From positions 15,356,214-15,420,213 of the forward strand of contig CM036188.1 of NCBI GenBank assembly GCA_020631735.1: a stretch of 64,000 bases of DNA, given 5' to 3'. Position 1 is the stretch's first letter. The number at the start of each line of letters is the position of its first letter. The position numbers were made by a program, and so were the translations under genes. This stretch comes from Saccharum officinarum (lineage: Eukaryota; Streptophyta; Magnoliopsida; Poales; Poaceae). Below, in pieces: positions 46,298-58,405 of this stretch. The notes under the pieces were generated by a model, which saw only the letters and a list, made by a program, of their open reading frames with translations, made no database searches and had not been told where the DNA came from.

Positions 46298-47965
46298 CTA
46301 AAGAGTTTGTGAAAAGGGGTTGGGATCCTTGTAGGAGCACGTGGTTTTCAGCGAAATGGACTCTGGAGAGTCCAAAAGTGAGCATGAAATGTGAGGGGTC
46401 TCGAAAGAGGAACTGTCATGCTCAATAGCAGAGTCCTTCTTTGTCTCCAGAGTTGGTGCTGAAGGATTGTCCATGGCACAAATTTTTTTGTGTAGGATTA
46501 TTGTTGAATCCCGATCATTATCGAGAACCACGTTTAAATGGCAGAGGAACATGACTTGTGTTCGAGTGAGGGTGATGATAGACATTCTGTTTCACAAGAA
46601 AGCTCAGGTGAAATGAACAGGGATATGAATTTCACCTCCTCGAACGGGTTGATGCTCCACCATTGTGGTATCCAAGTGAGTGGCGGAAGCAGTTTTCCCA
46701 AACTTTTCGTTAAGGCTCCCATGGGAAGGTTTTACTTGAGAAAGTTTGTCCAAAGGGTAGCCTATGAGGAGCTCAAATTCAAGGATGGCATAGATATGGA
46801 AGTCCAAGTGAACCTCGATTTTGTTAATTATGACCGGAACGGCCCTGGCAATGCCACAACATTCAAAGATGAGTCCCAAGGGACTTTTAAAAGGTTTGTT
46901 GATTGAGACAAGCGGAATTTTGCCCAGAAGGGTTTTCGCAAGGAATTCAGACATGATATTAGCCTCGACTGTGGGGTTATGCAGGCTTCTACAACAGTTC
47001 CTCTTAATGAACAGGGCATGGTCGTGGAAGGTGAAAGAATCCAAATTGCTTCGGAAGAACGTTCTACTTCCATTAACCATTCCTTTGACGGTTTACCCTG
47101 GGGGAATCTTCCTCAGAAGGAAGTGTAAGCTTTTCGTGCCCACGATGTCTCAAGGTATTGCCATAATCCCCAAATTCGATAGGGAACTCTGAAGGATGAA
47201 TTACTCATTCCTTCGGTGTTCGTGGTTCGGGTGAGGGCACATGAGTCGAACCTAGGGATGGCATGCATTTGGTCTCGACAGATGAGGATTCCTCAACACT
47301 CGACATGACTTTTGTCTGGAGGGGTTTGGTTCTTATGATGGAAGAAGTGTGTCTATCTATGAAGTTTTCAATGAATTCTACTTGTTCCGTCATAGGTTTG
47401 TGTGTGAAACGACCTCCGGCAGTCACGTCTAGGCATAGGTTAGAATCTATGTCAAGACCCGAACAAAAGAGACAAAATTATACCATCGGGTAATGACAAG
47501 TCTGGGCGGGCATGTATTAACGTTGAAAACCGGGCCTAGGCTGCACCTATAGACTCCTTCTCGCGCTGCTCAAAGTTGAGGATTACCCTTGGTTGAGAGC
47601 CAATACGAGACGTGGGGAAAAAATGCAAGACAAAAGTTGTCTTTATGTTCATCCCAGTCCCCATTCGTACTTTCTATGAAAAATGTGTACCATTGTTTCG
47701 CCTTCCCTATGAGAGAGAAAGGAAACAATTTTCACCTTAGATTTTCTTGTGTCGTGCCCAAGATGCTCAGGCACGAACATGTCTCCTCGAATTCATGCTG
47801 GTGATGGTATGGGTTTTCATTTTCTAGCCCAGAGAAGGGTTATGCCCGAACCATGGCTTTTAGACTAGGGTGGAGTTCATAGCTAGATGAACGGTTAGGT
47901 TTTGAAGGTGGCTTAGGGAACTCCCCCTTTGAAGTGGGAAGGGTTGGATTTGGTGTAGGCTTCAT
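46298..47965 (-). pseudogene. gag-pro pseudogene, element B
   Basis: Start ATG at 47965, same layout as copy A. The protease-like piece is in the frame 47080-46604 (NPTVEANIMSEFLAKTLLG ... LEFELLIGYPLDKL); in B it is preceded by a longer open stretch beginning MVNGSRTFFRSNLD. Downstream 46585-46298 reads ISCSLLDSPES and ends at NPFSQTL. Compared with A, one-base changes shift some stops, so neither copy is intact. The DTG expected in a retropepsin is not present. Confidence 0.8.
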
Positions 47966-48050
47966 GGTGAAAAATATTTTGTGTGTTTTTTATATAAAAA
48001 GAAAAGATAAAGGACATAGGATGAATTAGGTTCGAAACAAATAGCAACCA

Positions 48051-48069
48051 TTTCCCGGCAACGGAACCA
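48051..48069 (-). other. Primer binding site, element B
   Basis: Minus strand TGGTTCCGTTGCCGGGAAA, tRNA-Asp type with mismatches, 7 bases from the LTR. Identical to copy A. Confidence 0.8.
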
Positions 48070-48076
48070 AAAAGCT

Positions 48077-49405
48077 TGTTGGTATTTCTTAATGTTTATA
48101 GAAAGAATCCGCAAGCATACGGAATTACCATTGTAGCTTTCACCCAGAAATATTCAGGGTATCGTATTTTCCATAGGGAACGGAGGTATTTCTTCTAGCT
48201 AATTCATCCAAGAACAACACAAGGATAGTTGATGAGGGTAGAGAAGTATTCCTATGGCTTAGGGTCTAAGGATAGATAAAATCTACTATTACTTGCTTAC
48301 TTCGGGCACCGGCTTATACTTGTTCTGCCAGGCACTTCCACCCTATAGCTCTACACCGTACCCAGACATGGGGGATTACAAGGGACGGACAAGGCTATCA
48401 CCACCTGCCGCCTACCCCTCAACCATAACGCACGAGGCAAATGAAGGTAGCCTCTAGCCTAGACACCACGTCTACACTATCGACTACTACTCTAGTGCGC
48501 TAGCAAGGGTTATCCGTCTTCATTAGGGCCCTTCTACTAGAGCATCTGTCACAGGGACGGACGACGATCCCGCAAACAAGTAAGAACATAGCTTAACTAC
48601 TCAAAGACTTTATACCAAAAGAATCACGAATACTCACTTAGTGGGAGAACCCATTGAGGCACAAGTATCTGTTGAGGTACATGTCGGGAAGACACCGACA
48701 AGCCCAGCTCATCCCCGAACTCTTCCCTCACATCTCTCAATACTACTTTAATCTTGCTAGCTAGGGCCTAAGCCCATTGGAGTGGTGTTGCTCTTCTACT
48801 TCTTTGATGCTCTTCCTCTCTTGTGTGTTATTGAAATGAGGGGGCTGTGGCCTCCATTTATAGGTGGAGATGGGGGGGTCCTTGGAAATATACTTGATCC
48901 CCATATGGAACGAGCAAACTCCTCAGCATTGATTATGCCGACATCCCTACCTAGAACGACAATGGGAAGGCGATAAGAGGCGGCCTGTGATGTTTGGACC
49001 CGAACGGGGCCACTAGGGGTGCGGCTGCACGCTCACTGGAGCCTTTGGTCTCGATCTTCGACGGGTCAACTCCTTTGGACTGGTTGAGTGTGTCCATGTT
49101 GGTGCCCGACAAACATGAAGTGATTTGATTTGGGTTTAGCCTTATTCTCCTCTCGTTTGGGCCCTGTTTTGCCTGGATGTGGGCCTCTCTCCTTTGGGCT
49201 TGTGTAGAATGGTATTTGTGCTTTGTTCTCTTGCACATTTTTGGCCCTTTTATGTGTATTTCCACAAATGCCCTCCGGCAAATAAATAAACACCAAAACT
49301 CATGGAATTCGTTAGTTATAAACCCTATCACAAAGTTTGGTGTTAATTTGAGTGGATTTTATGCGAGTGTTGGCGGTTAAAAGTGTGAGTTAAGGACTAA
49401 CAACA
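48077..49405 (-). mobile_element. 5' LTR of element B
   Basis: 1,329 bp, TGTTGG...CAACA on the plus strand, followed by GTGCC. Nearly identical to LTR A; about 11% different from the 3' LTR in the part compared. Carries the TATA-like CCTATAAATGG (minus) near 48855. Confidence 0.94.
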
Positions 49406-49848
49406 GTGCCTTAGCCGAATGCATCAACATGTGCTTATGTACCTGTTGGAAGATGCACATGTTGCTTGTTAGTGTCTGCACCGTTGGTTCCCATGCTGTG
49501 ACATGTTGTTATCTCCCAACTTACTGTGTCAACATGTGCTGGGTACGTGCTTGTTGTGGGTATACGAGTCGTGTTAAGCACTAGCCATTAATCTTCACCT
49601 TCCTCGAAGGCGCAAATGTATATAATATAAATATATATGTTTGCTCTCTTTTAAAATTAAAGCTAGATCGAGGAGATGTTTGCCAATTTTACAAGCTATA
49701 CCACCCCCGAATGATGTAATCAATTAGGATGAAATGTATTCTTAACAACCGCCAGACATTGTTATTCATTTGTGTGTTGCAAAGTATGGCGTCTGAAGTT
49801 GAACGGCTTTTTATTCATCCATACCGATGTGCCTGATGTACTACTGTG
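49406..49848. other. Flank between element B and CACTA-1 copy B
   Basis: Same as 7395-7837 with few differences. Starts GTGCC and ends GTG, the two target duplications. Confidence 0.85.
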
Positions 49849-50559
49849 CACTACCGAACAGAGGAGCTTTGCCGAGGGTCTACCTCTTTGCCGATAGTCA
49901 AATATCGGGCGCTCGGCAAAGATTGGCTCTAGGCAAAACCAGCTTTGCCGAGAGCTCGACTCTCGGTACAAACAGAACCTCGGCAAAGCCTCAGCCTCGC
50001 AAACGGCCCACTTACGCGCGTCATCTTTGCCGAGAGCCAGCTGTTAGCCTCTCGGCAAAATATTTTTCTTTGCCGAGAGCCTCAGCGAAGGCTCTCGGTA
50101 AAATATTTTTTTTCGAATTTTTGCTCCCAATTTTTTTTGTGCAGTCTTGCTACAGTAATAGAAGCCAAGATTTGAAATTTGGTGTATTTTCCATCCTCTT
50201 GCTATATTTCGTGTATTTTTTTCATTTTCTTGATTTTTTCCACAAGACGCACATTTGAACTGCAGGTGCATGAAATAATGAATCTCAGCAATTGAATAAA
50301 TGATATTCATTCTTCCGAGGGTATTTCGACACCATATCCAGGGACAGACGCGAAAACTCCACCGTCTCGTGCACGCGACATGGCGACCAAATTGTGTGAG
50401 ATTTGATTTTAAATTATATAAAATGCGAACGGAGTCAGAAAATCATGAAAATAGACGGGAGACCTTAACATCACATGTAGAGGCTATGAAAAAATTTTGG
50501 AAATGTTTGAAGCAAGTTGTGATGCAAGATGGTTCTCCGCGTGTGATATCTCGTTATCA
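49849..50559 (+). mobile_element. CACTA-1 copy B, left 711 bp before the gap
   Basis: CACTACCGAACAG start, TSD GTG at 49846-49848, same subterminal array as 7838-8100, then the left hairpin arm. It lacks 13 bases at the apex (GAAACCCTGAGAT relative to copy A). The sequence stops 8 bases past the hairpin centre, where the Ns begin. Confidence 0.92.
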
Positions 50560-50659
50560 NNNNNNNNNNNNNNNNNNNNNNNNNNNNNNNNNNNNNNNNN
50601 NNNNNNNNNNNNNNNNNNNNNNNNNNNNNNNNNNNNNNNNNNNNNNNNNNNNNNNNNNN
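50560..50659. other. Assembly gap, 100 N
   Basis: Exactly 100 N, a common placeholder for unknown length. Left side is CACTA-1 copy B; right side is the middle of gypsy element C. Missing at least are the rest of CACTA-1 B, its right flank, and the 3' part of element C. Frames crossing the Ns are artefacts. Confidence 0.99.
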
Positions 50660-51604
50660 TTTATAAATTTGTAACATTTGTGTTGCATTTTTAATTTGTT
50701 CAAGGTTTTAAACTTCAAATATTTTGGGAGAGTTGAGGGATTTGTTGCACGAAACCATCATTCGAAAAGAAGAAGGAGTTTAGGGATTAGAGGTGATTTG
50801 GCTGAACTAGAGGTTCAGTTAATCCTCTCTAAAGCTATCTGTCCTGTCCTTCTGTATTGTGATACTCATCCGAGGTTGTGCAATGTGTTGGTGGGAGATC
50901 TCGGATATGTGTTCATAATGCATGAGAGATCTCCCCCACACTTATTCTTGTACCTATTTATTTAATAAAGAAAAACAAAAAGAAATAGATAAGGGCTCTA
51001 ACAGTTGAAATACTGGGGAGCCTTAAAATTTTGTAATTATTATTACTTTTATTTTTATCATTTATTGTTACTATTATTATCATTATAATTTTTTAATTTA
51101 ATTTTATGTGTTCACTCAACTTTTTATCATTTAGCATAAACAAATCTAAGGTGAAGTTTTGCAAAAATAAACATAGCCTTGCTTTATCTCCATAGTAGAT
51201 TACTTCTATTGTTTATGAAAGTAATACTCAAAGTTCATTAATCAAATTTCAACACCATGTCAAATTTTGATTAAAGAAGGCTATTTTAACCTAAACACCA
51301 TGCTTAATTTAAAAATACTATAGATGTACTCATGAATACACCTAAACCAGAGCATACTACAAAAACAAAGGAAGCATGAATTTGCATGATCAAGTTTTAT
51401 TCTAATGGAGACAACTATGAATAATAGAGTTGGTGAACATTTTATCAACACCAAGGCTAGGCTGCATACACAACTAGTGTGTATAGACCATTGGCCTTGG
51501 TGGTAGCAGCAAAGGTCTAGAAGAGGAGCACCTGTCTTGCTGCTCCTTCTTTCTCTTCTTCTTTTTTATCATATTTTCTCTTTTTTTCCTTCCCCTCTTT
51601 TTCG

Positions 51605-51607
<3 letters not shown>

Positions 51608-51667
<60 letters not shown>
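51608..51667. repeat. (AT)30 microsatellite in element C
   Basis: About 60 bp of AT dinucleotides in the T-rich stretch next to TTCGTTAATAT. Copies A and B have only TTCGTTCATATATGATGG here, so the tract expanded from a short seed in C. Confidence 0.95.
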
Positions 51668-51672
<5 letters not shown>

Positions 51673-51987
51673 CAAGGCAGAGCTGACATCATTTTTTTCT
51701 TTTAACCAAGATGGTTTTTGGTGTGTATGGAACTTGTGGTGCGACTCTTGGTGAGAGTCTCACCATCCTCCTCCACACTTGGACTTTTATGTAAAAGTCA
51801 AGCATGTCATGTCAGGGTCTCCTTTTCGAGCGTGTTCCATCACCAAAGATCATCAAGATACATAGTCGATGCATCTTCCATGTTTTCAGGCATCATACGC
51901 CCAATGTTCTTCTTGATCTTAACCTAAAAGGGTTAACACACAAGAATACCCGAAGGTGCATACTATCCTGACAACATGTTCTTGCTT

Positions 51988-53365
51988 TTATTGAAAAGAA
52001 AGTTTTTTTAGATGATAATCTGGGGTATCTTCCGGTAGAGTTGGTGCTAAAGGATTGTCCATAGCACAAAAATTGTCATTTAGGATTAATGTTGAATCCT
52101 GATCATTATCGAGAACCACGTTTGGATGGTCAGAGGGACGTGACTTGTGTTCAAGCGTGGGTGATGATAGACATTTTGTTTCACTAGAAAGCTTAGGTGA
52201 AATGAATGGGGATATGAATTTCACCTCCTCGAATGGGTCATTGTTGGGATGATGCTCCGCCATTGGGGTATCCAAGTGAGTGGCAGAAGCAGTTTTCCCA
52301 AACTTTCAAGACTAGCGGAATTTTGCCCAGAAGGGTTTCCGCAAGGAATTCAAACATGATATTAGCCTCGACCGTGGGGTTATGGAGGGCTTCTACAACA
52401 GTTCCCCTTAACGAACAGGGCATGGTTGTGGAAGGTGAAAGAATCCAAATTGCTTTGGAAAAACATTTCACTTCCATTAACCATTGCTTTGACGGATTTA
52501 CCCTAGGGAATATTCCTTAGAAGGAAGTGTAAGCTTTTCATACCCACGGTGTCTTGAGGTATTGCCATAATCCCCAAATTTGATAGGGAACTTCAAAGGA
52601 TGAATTACTCGTTCCTTCGGTGTTCGTGGTTTGGGTGAGGGCTCATGAGTCGAACCTAGGGATGGGATGCGTTTGGTCTCGACAGATGAGGACTCCTCAA
52701 CACTTGACATGACTTTTGCCTGGAGAGGTTTGGTTCCTATGACGAAAGAAGTGTGTCTGTCTATGAAGTTTTCAAGGAATTCTACTTGTTCCGTCATAGG
52801 TTTGTGTGTGAAAGGACCTCCGACAGTCACGTCTAGGCATAGGTCAGCATCTATGTCAAGACCCGAATAAAAGAGATACAAAATTACGCCATCGGGTAAT
52901 GACAAGTCTGGGCTCACATGTATCAACGTTGAAAACAGGGCCTAGGCTGCACCTATAAACTCCTTCTCGTGCTGCTCAAAGTCAAGGATTGCCCTTGGTT
53001 GAGAGCCAATACGGGACATGGGAAAAATGCAAGACAAAAGTTGTCTTTAAGTTCATCCCAGTCCCCATCATACTTTCTATGGCAAATGTGTACCATTGTT
53101 TTGCCTTCCCTATGAGAGAGAAAGGAAATAATTTCCACCTTAGAGTTTCTTGTGTCATGCTCGAGATGCTTAGGCACAAACACCTCCTCAAATTTGTGCC
53201 AGTGATGGTATGGGTTTTCATTTTCTAGCCCAGAGAAGGGTTGTGCCCGAACCATGGCTTTTAGACTAGGGTGGAGTTCATAGCTAGAAGAACAGTTAGG
53301 TTTTGAAGGTGGCTTAGGGAACTCCCCTTTGAAGCGGGAAGGGTTGGATTTGGTGTAGGCTTCAT
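51988..53365 (-). pseudogene. gag-pro pseudogene, element C
   Basis: Start ATG at 53365. The best-preserved gag of the four: FKGEFPKPPSKPNCSSSYEL, HPSLKAMVRAQPFSGLENEN, then with frameshifts RWKLFPFSLIGKAKQWYTFA and WDELKDNFCLAFFP, the pattern of the Retrotrans_gag domain (LFPFSL..KA..W followed by W..L...F...FFP). A C-terminal gag part (52926-52498) has LSLPDGVILYLFYSGLDIDADLCLDV. The protease part is split by a 195 bp deletion. Capsid role is known for the family; here it is non-functional. Confidence 0.85.
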
Positions 53366-53458
53366 GGTGAAAAGTATTTTGTGTGTTTTTTATATAAAAA
53401 GAAAAGATAAAGGAGACAGCTATGAGGATGAAATAGGTTCGAAACAAATAGCAACCGT

Positions 53459-53476
53459 TCCCCGATGACGACGCCA
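53459..53476 (-). other. Primer binding site, element C
   Basis: Minus strand TGGCGTCGTCATCGGGGA, tRNA-Asp type, 7 bases from the LTR. It keeps TGGCG, which copies A and B have lost. Confidence 0.8.
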
Positions 53477-53483
53477 GAAAGCT

Positions 53484-54803
53484 TGTTGGTATTTCTTAAC
53501 GTTTACAGAAAGAATCCGCGAGCGTACGGAATTACTGCTATAGCTTTCACCCGAAAGTATTTAGGGTATCGTATTTTCCATAGGAAATGGAGGTATTTCT
53601 TCTAGCCATTTCGTCCAAGGACAACACAAGGATAGCTAATGAGGGTAGAGAAGGATTGCTATGGCTTAGGGTCTAAGGATAGATAAACTCTACAATTACT
53701 TTCTTACCTCGGGCATCGGCTTATACCTGGTCTTCGGCCTGTAGCTCTAAGCTATACCCGGACGTGGGGGATTACAAGGGATGGACAGGACTGTCACCAC
53801 CTACCGCCTACCCCTCAACTATAGGGCACGAGGCAAACGAAGGTAGCTTCTTGCCTAGACACCACGTCTACACTATCGACACTACTCTAGTGCACTACCA
53901 AGGGTTATCCATCTTCATCAGGGCCCTTCTACTAGAGCATCCATCACGGGGATGGACAATGATCCCGCAAACAAGTAAGAGCATAGCTTAACTACTCAAA
54001 GACTTTATACCAAAAGAATCATGAATACTCACTTAGCGGTAGAACCTATTGAGGCATAAGTATCCATTGAGGTACAAGGCGGGGAGACACCGACAAGCCT
54101 AGCTCTTCCCCGAACTCTTCCCTCACATCTCTCCCTACTACTTTAATCTAGCTAGCTAGGGCCTAAGCCCATTGGAGTGGTGTTGCACTTCTACTTCTTT
54201 GGTGCTCTTCCTCTCTTGTGTGTTGTTGAAATGAGGGGGCTTGTGGCCTCCTTTTATTGGTGGAGATGAGGGGGTCCATGGAAATATGCTTGATCCCCAT
54301 ATGGAAGGAGCAAACCGCCTCCTCATCATTGATTATGCCGACATCCCTACCTGGACCAACCATGGGAAGGCAGTAAGAGGCAGCCTGTGAAGTTTGGGCC
54401 CGAACGGGCCCACTAGGGGTGCGGCCGCACCCCCACTGGTGCCTTTGGGCACCATCTTCGGTGGGTTGACTCCTTTGGACTTCTTGAGTGGGTCCATGTG
54501 GGTGCCCGACAAAGATGAAGTGATTTGATTTAGGTTTAGCCTTTCTCCTCTTGTTTGGGACCTATTTTGCCTGGTTGTGGGCCTCTCTCCTTTGGACTTG
54601 TGTAGAATGGTATTTTTGCTTTGTTCTCTTGCACATTTTTAGCCCTTTTATGTGTATTTCCACAAATACCCTCTTGCAAATAAATAAACACCGAAAATCA
54701 TGGAATTCGTTAGTTACAAACCCTATCACTAAGTTTGGTGTTCATTTGAGTGGATTTTATGCGAGTGTTGGCGGTTAAAAGTGTGAGTTAATGACTGCCA
54801 ACA
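53484..54803 (-). mobile_element. 5' LTR of element C
   Basis: 1,320 bp, TGTTGG...GCCAACA on the plus strand. I count about 21 differences in the first 180 bases against LTR A, mostly transitions. TATA-like word weakened (ccttttattgg near 54250). Confidence 0.93.
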
Positions 54804-56041
54804 GTGCCTTGGCCAATGGCAGTCAACATGTGCTTATATACCTGTTGGAAGATGCACGTGTAGCTTGTTAGTGTCTGCACCGTTGGTTCCCATGCTGTCA
54901 CATGTTGTTATCTCCCAACTAACTGTGTCAACATGTGGTGGGTACATGCTTGTTGTGGGTATACGAGTTGTGTTAAGCACTAGCCATTAATCTTCACCTT
55001 CCTCGAAGGCGCAAATGTATATAATATAAACATATATGTTTGCTCTCTTTTAAAAGTAAAGCTAGATCAAGGAGATGTTGTTTGCCAATTTTACAAGCTA
55101 TACCACCCCCGAATGATGTAATCAATTAGGATGAAATGTATTCTTAACAATCGCCGGACATTGTTATTCGTTTGTGTGTTGCAAAGTACGGCGTATGAAG
55201 TTGAACGGTTTTTTATTCATCCATACCGATGTGCCCGATGTACTACTGTGAGAACTCCATGATCTCATCGTTGTAACTATTGGAAATAAATCAATTACCA
55301 TAAACCACAAGCAATGGCACATATTCTAATAGTAAATCAATTAGAAATGTCACAATGAATCACATAGAAGGTTCTAGTAAATCATTTATTATAACAGCTA
55401 TTGTAAATCACATGCACCAAAGATTGTAGTAAATAGATTTATTCTCATAATTCGGAATGTTGTGAATTGTTGATGTCATTGTCGTAATTCATACATGGGC
55501 CCCTAAATAAATACTATATACATTGGACTGTGATAAATAAGGCACCATCCTTTCGGTATATTTATCATATCGACGGCTAATGCAGTGTTTGACTTAAACC
55601 TGTTGATTTTGAGTTACATTAGTAAATTTGGACAAAATCTGTAAGATCCCTCTAACCACTGTGGTAAATATTGCTCGTCCAAGTCAATTTAATGGTCAAC
55701 ATGCACATTGTCTGTTGCTAAAAGAATAACACCGTTAATACCTAAATATAGGAAAAATGGGAGCAATGTTGAGCGTAGAACATGAACCCCAGTGGTAACA
55801 AGAACTGACCAATCAGATTATATAGGTAAATTTGGCTCTCATCATTATGGTAGCTGGTTCCTCGAAGGGCTTGACCCTAAACCATGGTAATACTCCTAAC
55901 CTTAATTATCATTGGGGACAATCTGGCTTCTTGTATCTATACCATGGTAAATATTTTATGGTACACTGCATGTGGTCTCATTTTAGTTCTTAACTTGGCT
56001 GCGAAACTATAGTAACATCCTGAGCCAATTATTATATTGTA
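54804..56041. other. Copy C flank with empty CACTA-1 site
   Basis: 54804-55247 matches 7395-7834; GTG at 55248-55250 is the single-copy CACTA-1 target; 55251 onward matches 13153-14039. About 74 bases of copy A (13872-13945) are absent here at about 55950. The Helitron target A|T is at 56041|56042. No gene recognised. Confidence 0.9.
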
Positions 56042-56574
56042 TTATTCATGTGTACATTAAAAGCTAGTTGCTTCTAGGATTCTCGTACCTCATATGTACT
56101 ACTCTAGCATGCGTGTTCACCCTGTCTAATGTCAAGTCGAATTCACAGAATCTCGTTAACTAATTAATGTCCTAGGATTACGTGTTCTCACTACTCGCCA
56201 CATGATTGCCTTACTGGCCACATGCAGGCAAGCTGGAAGCTACCATAGTTTAACGAGATCCTGGGATTTGGAGCGATTTTCTAACAGGGCAACTCTAGTC
56301 CCAAATGAGACCATAAAATCCAAGCAAGCTGAACCGAGAGAGAGTTTGACAACTCCAGTGTAAACTTCGATTTCTGGGGTCCACATGCGATCACAAAATT
56401 ATTTCTATATCCGTTGTGCGGCCAGCCACTCTTCCATGTCCTCTTCCTTGTCCGTCCTATCTCCCCTCGTCTCATTCCGCCCATCAATATTTTACGGGGC
56501 TTGGTTTGGAATCATCTACAGGGTATATAGTATATATATTAAGGCTCAAGTGTATATAATATATTCATAGAATC
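56042..56574. other. Copy C flank, unassigned
   Basis: Counterpart of 14447-14984. The minus frame seen in copy A is shifted here. Nothing else identified. Confidence 0.7.
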
Positions 56575-57089
56575 ACTTCGGGAGAGGGCATCGGTCGTCG
56601 AGTTCAGGCGCCCTAGATGGTAGTCTACTGCGAAGTCAAACCCGAACTGCTTGCTGATCCACTTATGCTAGGGCACAGTGGACAGCCGCTGGTCCAAGAG
56701 AAACTTCAGAATGTAGTGGTCGGTAAGTGGCGCCCCCAAACGTACAGCAGCTAGTGCCACACCGCCTGAACCAGGCCGATCAGATGATGCTCATAGGCCG
56801 CCAGCTTGTTGTGTTGAGTGGCGAACGGCCTGCTGGAGAAGGCCAAGGGACCTGCCCCCTAGTGAACAACGGCGCCAAAGCTGGCACCCGAAGCATCGCA
56901 GTCCGCCACAAAGTGCTGATCAAAGCCTGGCATCTGCAACACCGGTCTGAACGAGAGGGAGCACTTGAGTGCCGCAAAGGCCTTGGCAGCCTCCGACGTC
57001 TAGGTGAATGCCTCCTTACGCCGGAGGCGAGTGAATGGCGTAGCGATGGTGTAGATGTCCCGGATGAACTTCTGGTGGTAGCCTGCTAG
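56575..57089 (-). pseudogene. Ty3/gypsy RNase H fragment, copy C
   Basis: Counterpart of 14985-15513: minus strand, start of RNase H, GAVVH-type motif, LAAYEHHLIGLVQAV, then the KWISKQFGFDF and GRL motifs. A 15 bp loss near 56940 and other changes break it independently of copy A, so decay continued after duplication. Confidence 0.82.
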
Positions 57090-58405
57090 TGTTGGCATTC
57101 CATAACTCCCATTTTCAACCGCCAAATATCACATAAAATAAACTCAAATGAACACCAAACTTAGAATTAGGGCTTATAACTAACAAAGTTCCACAAGTTT
57201 TACTGATTCATCATTTGCATGAGGGCATGTATGGAATACGTGAAAATAGAGTCAAAGTGCGCAACCAAAAAAGCGTAAAAGCGGACTCTACACAAACAAA
57301 TAAAGTGAAGGCGCGCTCACCTGAAGACCCTGGGCCTCAAACCCGCGAGCAAGCAATCCAGGCCCATCATGTGATCCACCAAGAGAAGGCAGTGGCGAGG
57401 TGGCCCAACTAGAGTGCGGGCGCACCCTCGGTGCAGCTGCACCACCACTGGCGCCCCTTAGGTCGACCTTCATCGAGGCAGTACAATCAATGAGGTGGAG
57501 GGCGGCGCGGCCCAGGCCCAGATCCCTCAAGCGGTGCATTTATGGCGCCTAGGGTCGGTTTAGGATAGTTTCCTTATTTTCTCCTGCCAAACCAACCTCT
57601 AGCTAGTATGAAAGGAGGTGTAGTGCTCATCCTTCAACACACACATCTCATTTGGAGCCAAACACCTCACACCATATCTTGTACTCTTTTACATTTTAGT
57701 AGTCTTTTGGAGCTAGCAAGAGCTACCTTGGAGAGCTTGGCTCCTTGGAAGAAAGGAATCTTGGTATGAATAGTATGAAGAATTCTTCCATAGCCTTGTT
57801 CTTATTTTATCAATATAGTTGTGCTTATGAACTAGAGTATAGTTTTCATGTTATAATCTTGACATATGAACTAGCATATGGTTTTTATGTTATGAGCTTA
57901 GCATGTAGAACTTTATGCTTAATCTTTCATGCAATATATATGAGAAAGAATAGAGTCATGTTGAGGTGGCGGTTCATCATGCCTTCAGGTGTGCCCAAGT
58001 CTTTCACTTGTCGATCCGTAGGGTCTGAGTCCCAAGGGGACTTGGGTAGTTTCTGTGTAATCGGGTGTGGTGCTCGGGTACATAGGAACAGGTGAATGCA
58101 TTTCCTACTCCATGGTTGAGGGGTAGGTGGCAGGTGGTGATAGCCTTGTCTGTCCCTTGTAATCCCCCACGTCCAGGTACGGCATAGAGCTATTGGCCGG
58201 CAATGCTTGGCAAACCAAGTATTATCCGGTGCCCGAAGCAAATTTATACTGGCAAAGCTATCTTAACTTAGAATCTCTCTCCTTAGAAAACCTCACTACC
58301 CGAGCTATCCCTTTCTTGCTATCTTAGGTGAACTAGTTAAGAGACTTCTACACTACCGTTCCTTGTGAAAATATGATACCCAGAATACTTCCGGGTGAAA
58401 TGCTA
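57090..58405 (+). mobile_element. LTR E', copy C
   Basis: TGTTGGCATTCC start, matching LTR E of copy A through gttccttgtg(a)aaatatgata at about 58375 and CTTCCGGGTGAAATGCTA. It stops there and unrelated sequence follows, so the end is truncated. Confidence 0.8.

Larger units (their letters stand above)
38490..49405 (-). mobile_element. Gypsy element B, complete, non-autonomous, 10.9 kb
   Basis: 3' LTR 38490-40188, polypurine tract, internal region, primer site 48051-48069, and 5' LTR 48077-49405, all minus strand. Target duplication GTGCC lies at 38485-38489 and 49406-49410. Without the nested LTR (40227-43549) and MITE (38705-39091) the element is about 7.2 kb. The internal region encodes only a broken gag-protease; I find no RT, RNase H or integrase motif. 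LTRs differ at 24 of about 213 bases in the first stretch I compared, so the insertion is old. Confidence 0.95.
50660..54803 (-). mobile_element. Gypsy element C, 5' part
   Basis: Internal region 50660-53483 and 5' LTR 53484-54803, minus strand. The target duplication GTGCC follows at 54804-54808, and the flank beyond matches the flanks of A and B, so this is the same insertion in an older duplicate, not a new one. The 3' side is lost in the gap. Relative to A it has two internal deletions (about 240 bp near 52038 and about 195 bp near 52307) and an AT microsatellite at 51608-51667. Confidence 0.92.

Noticed and set aside
50300..50694. Open frames containing runs of X
   Set aside because: They cross the 100-N gap.
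38490..54803. A single 16.3 kb gypsy element from the 3' LTR of B to the 5' LTR of C (both outer flanks are GTGCC)
   Set aside because: LTR 48077-49405 also ends at GTGCC with the same flank, so B is complete by 49405 and C is a duplicate of the same insertion, separated by a gap.
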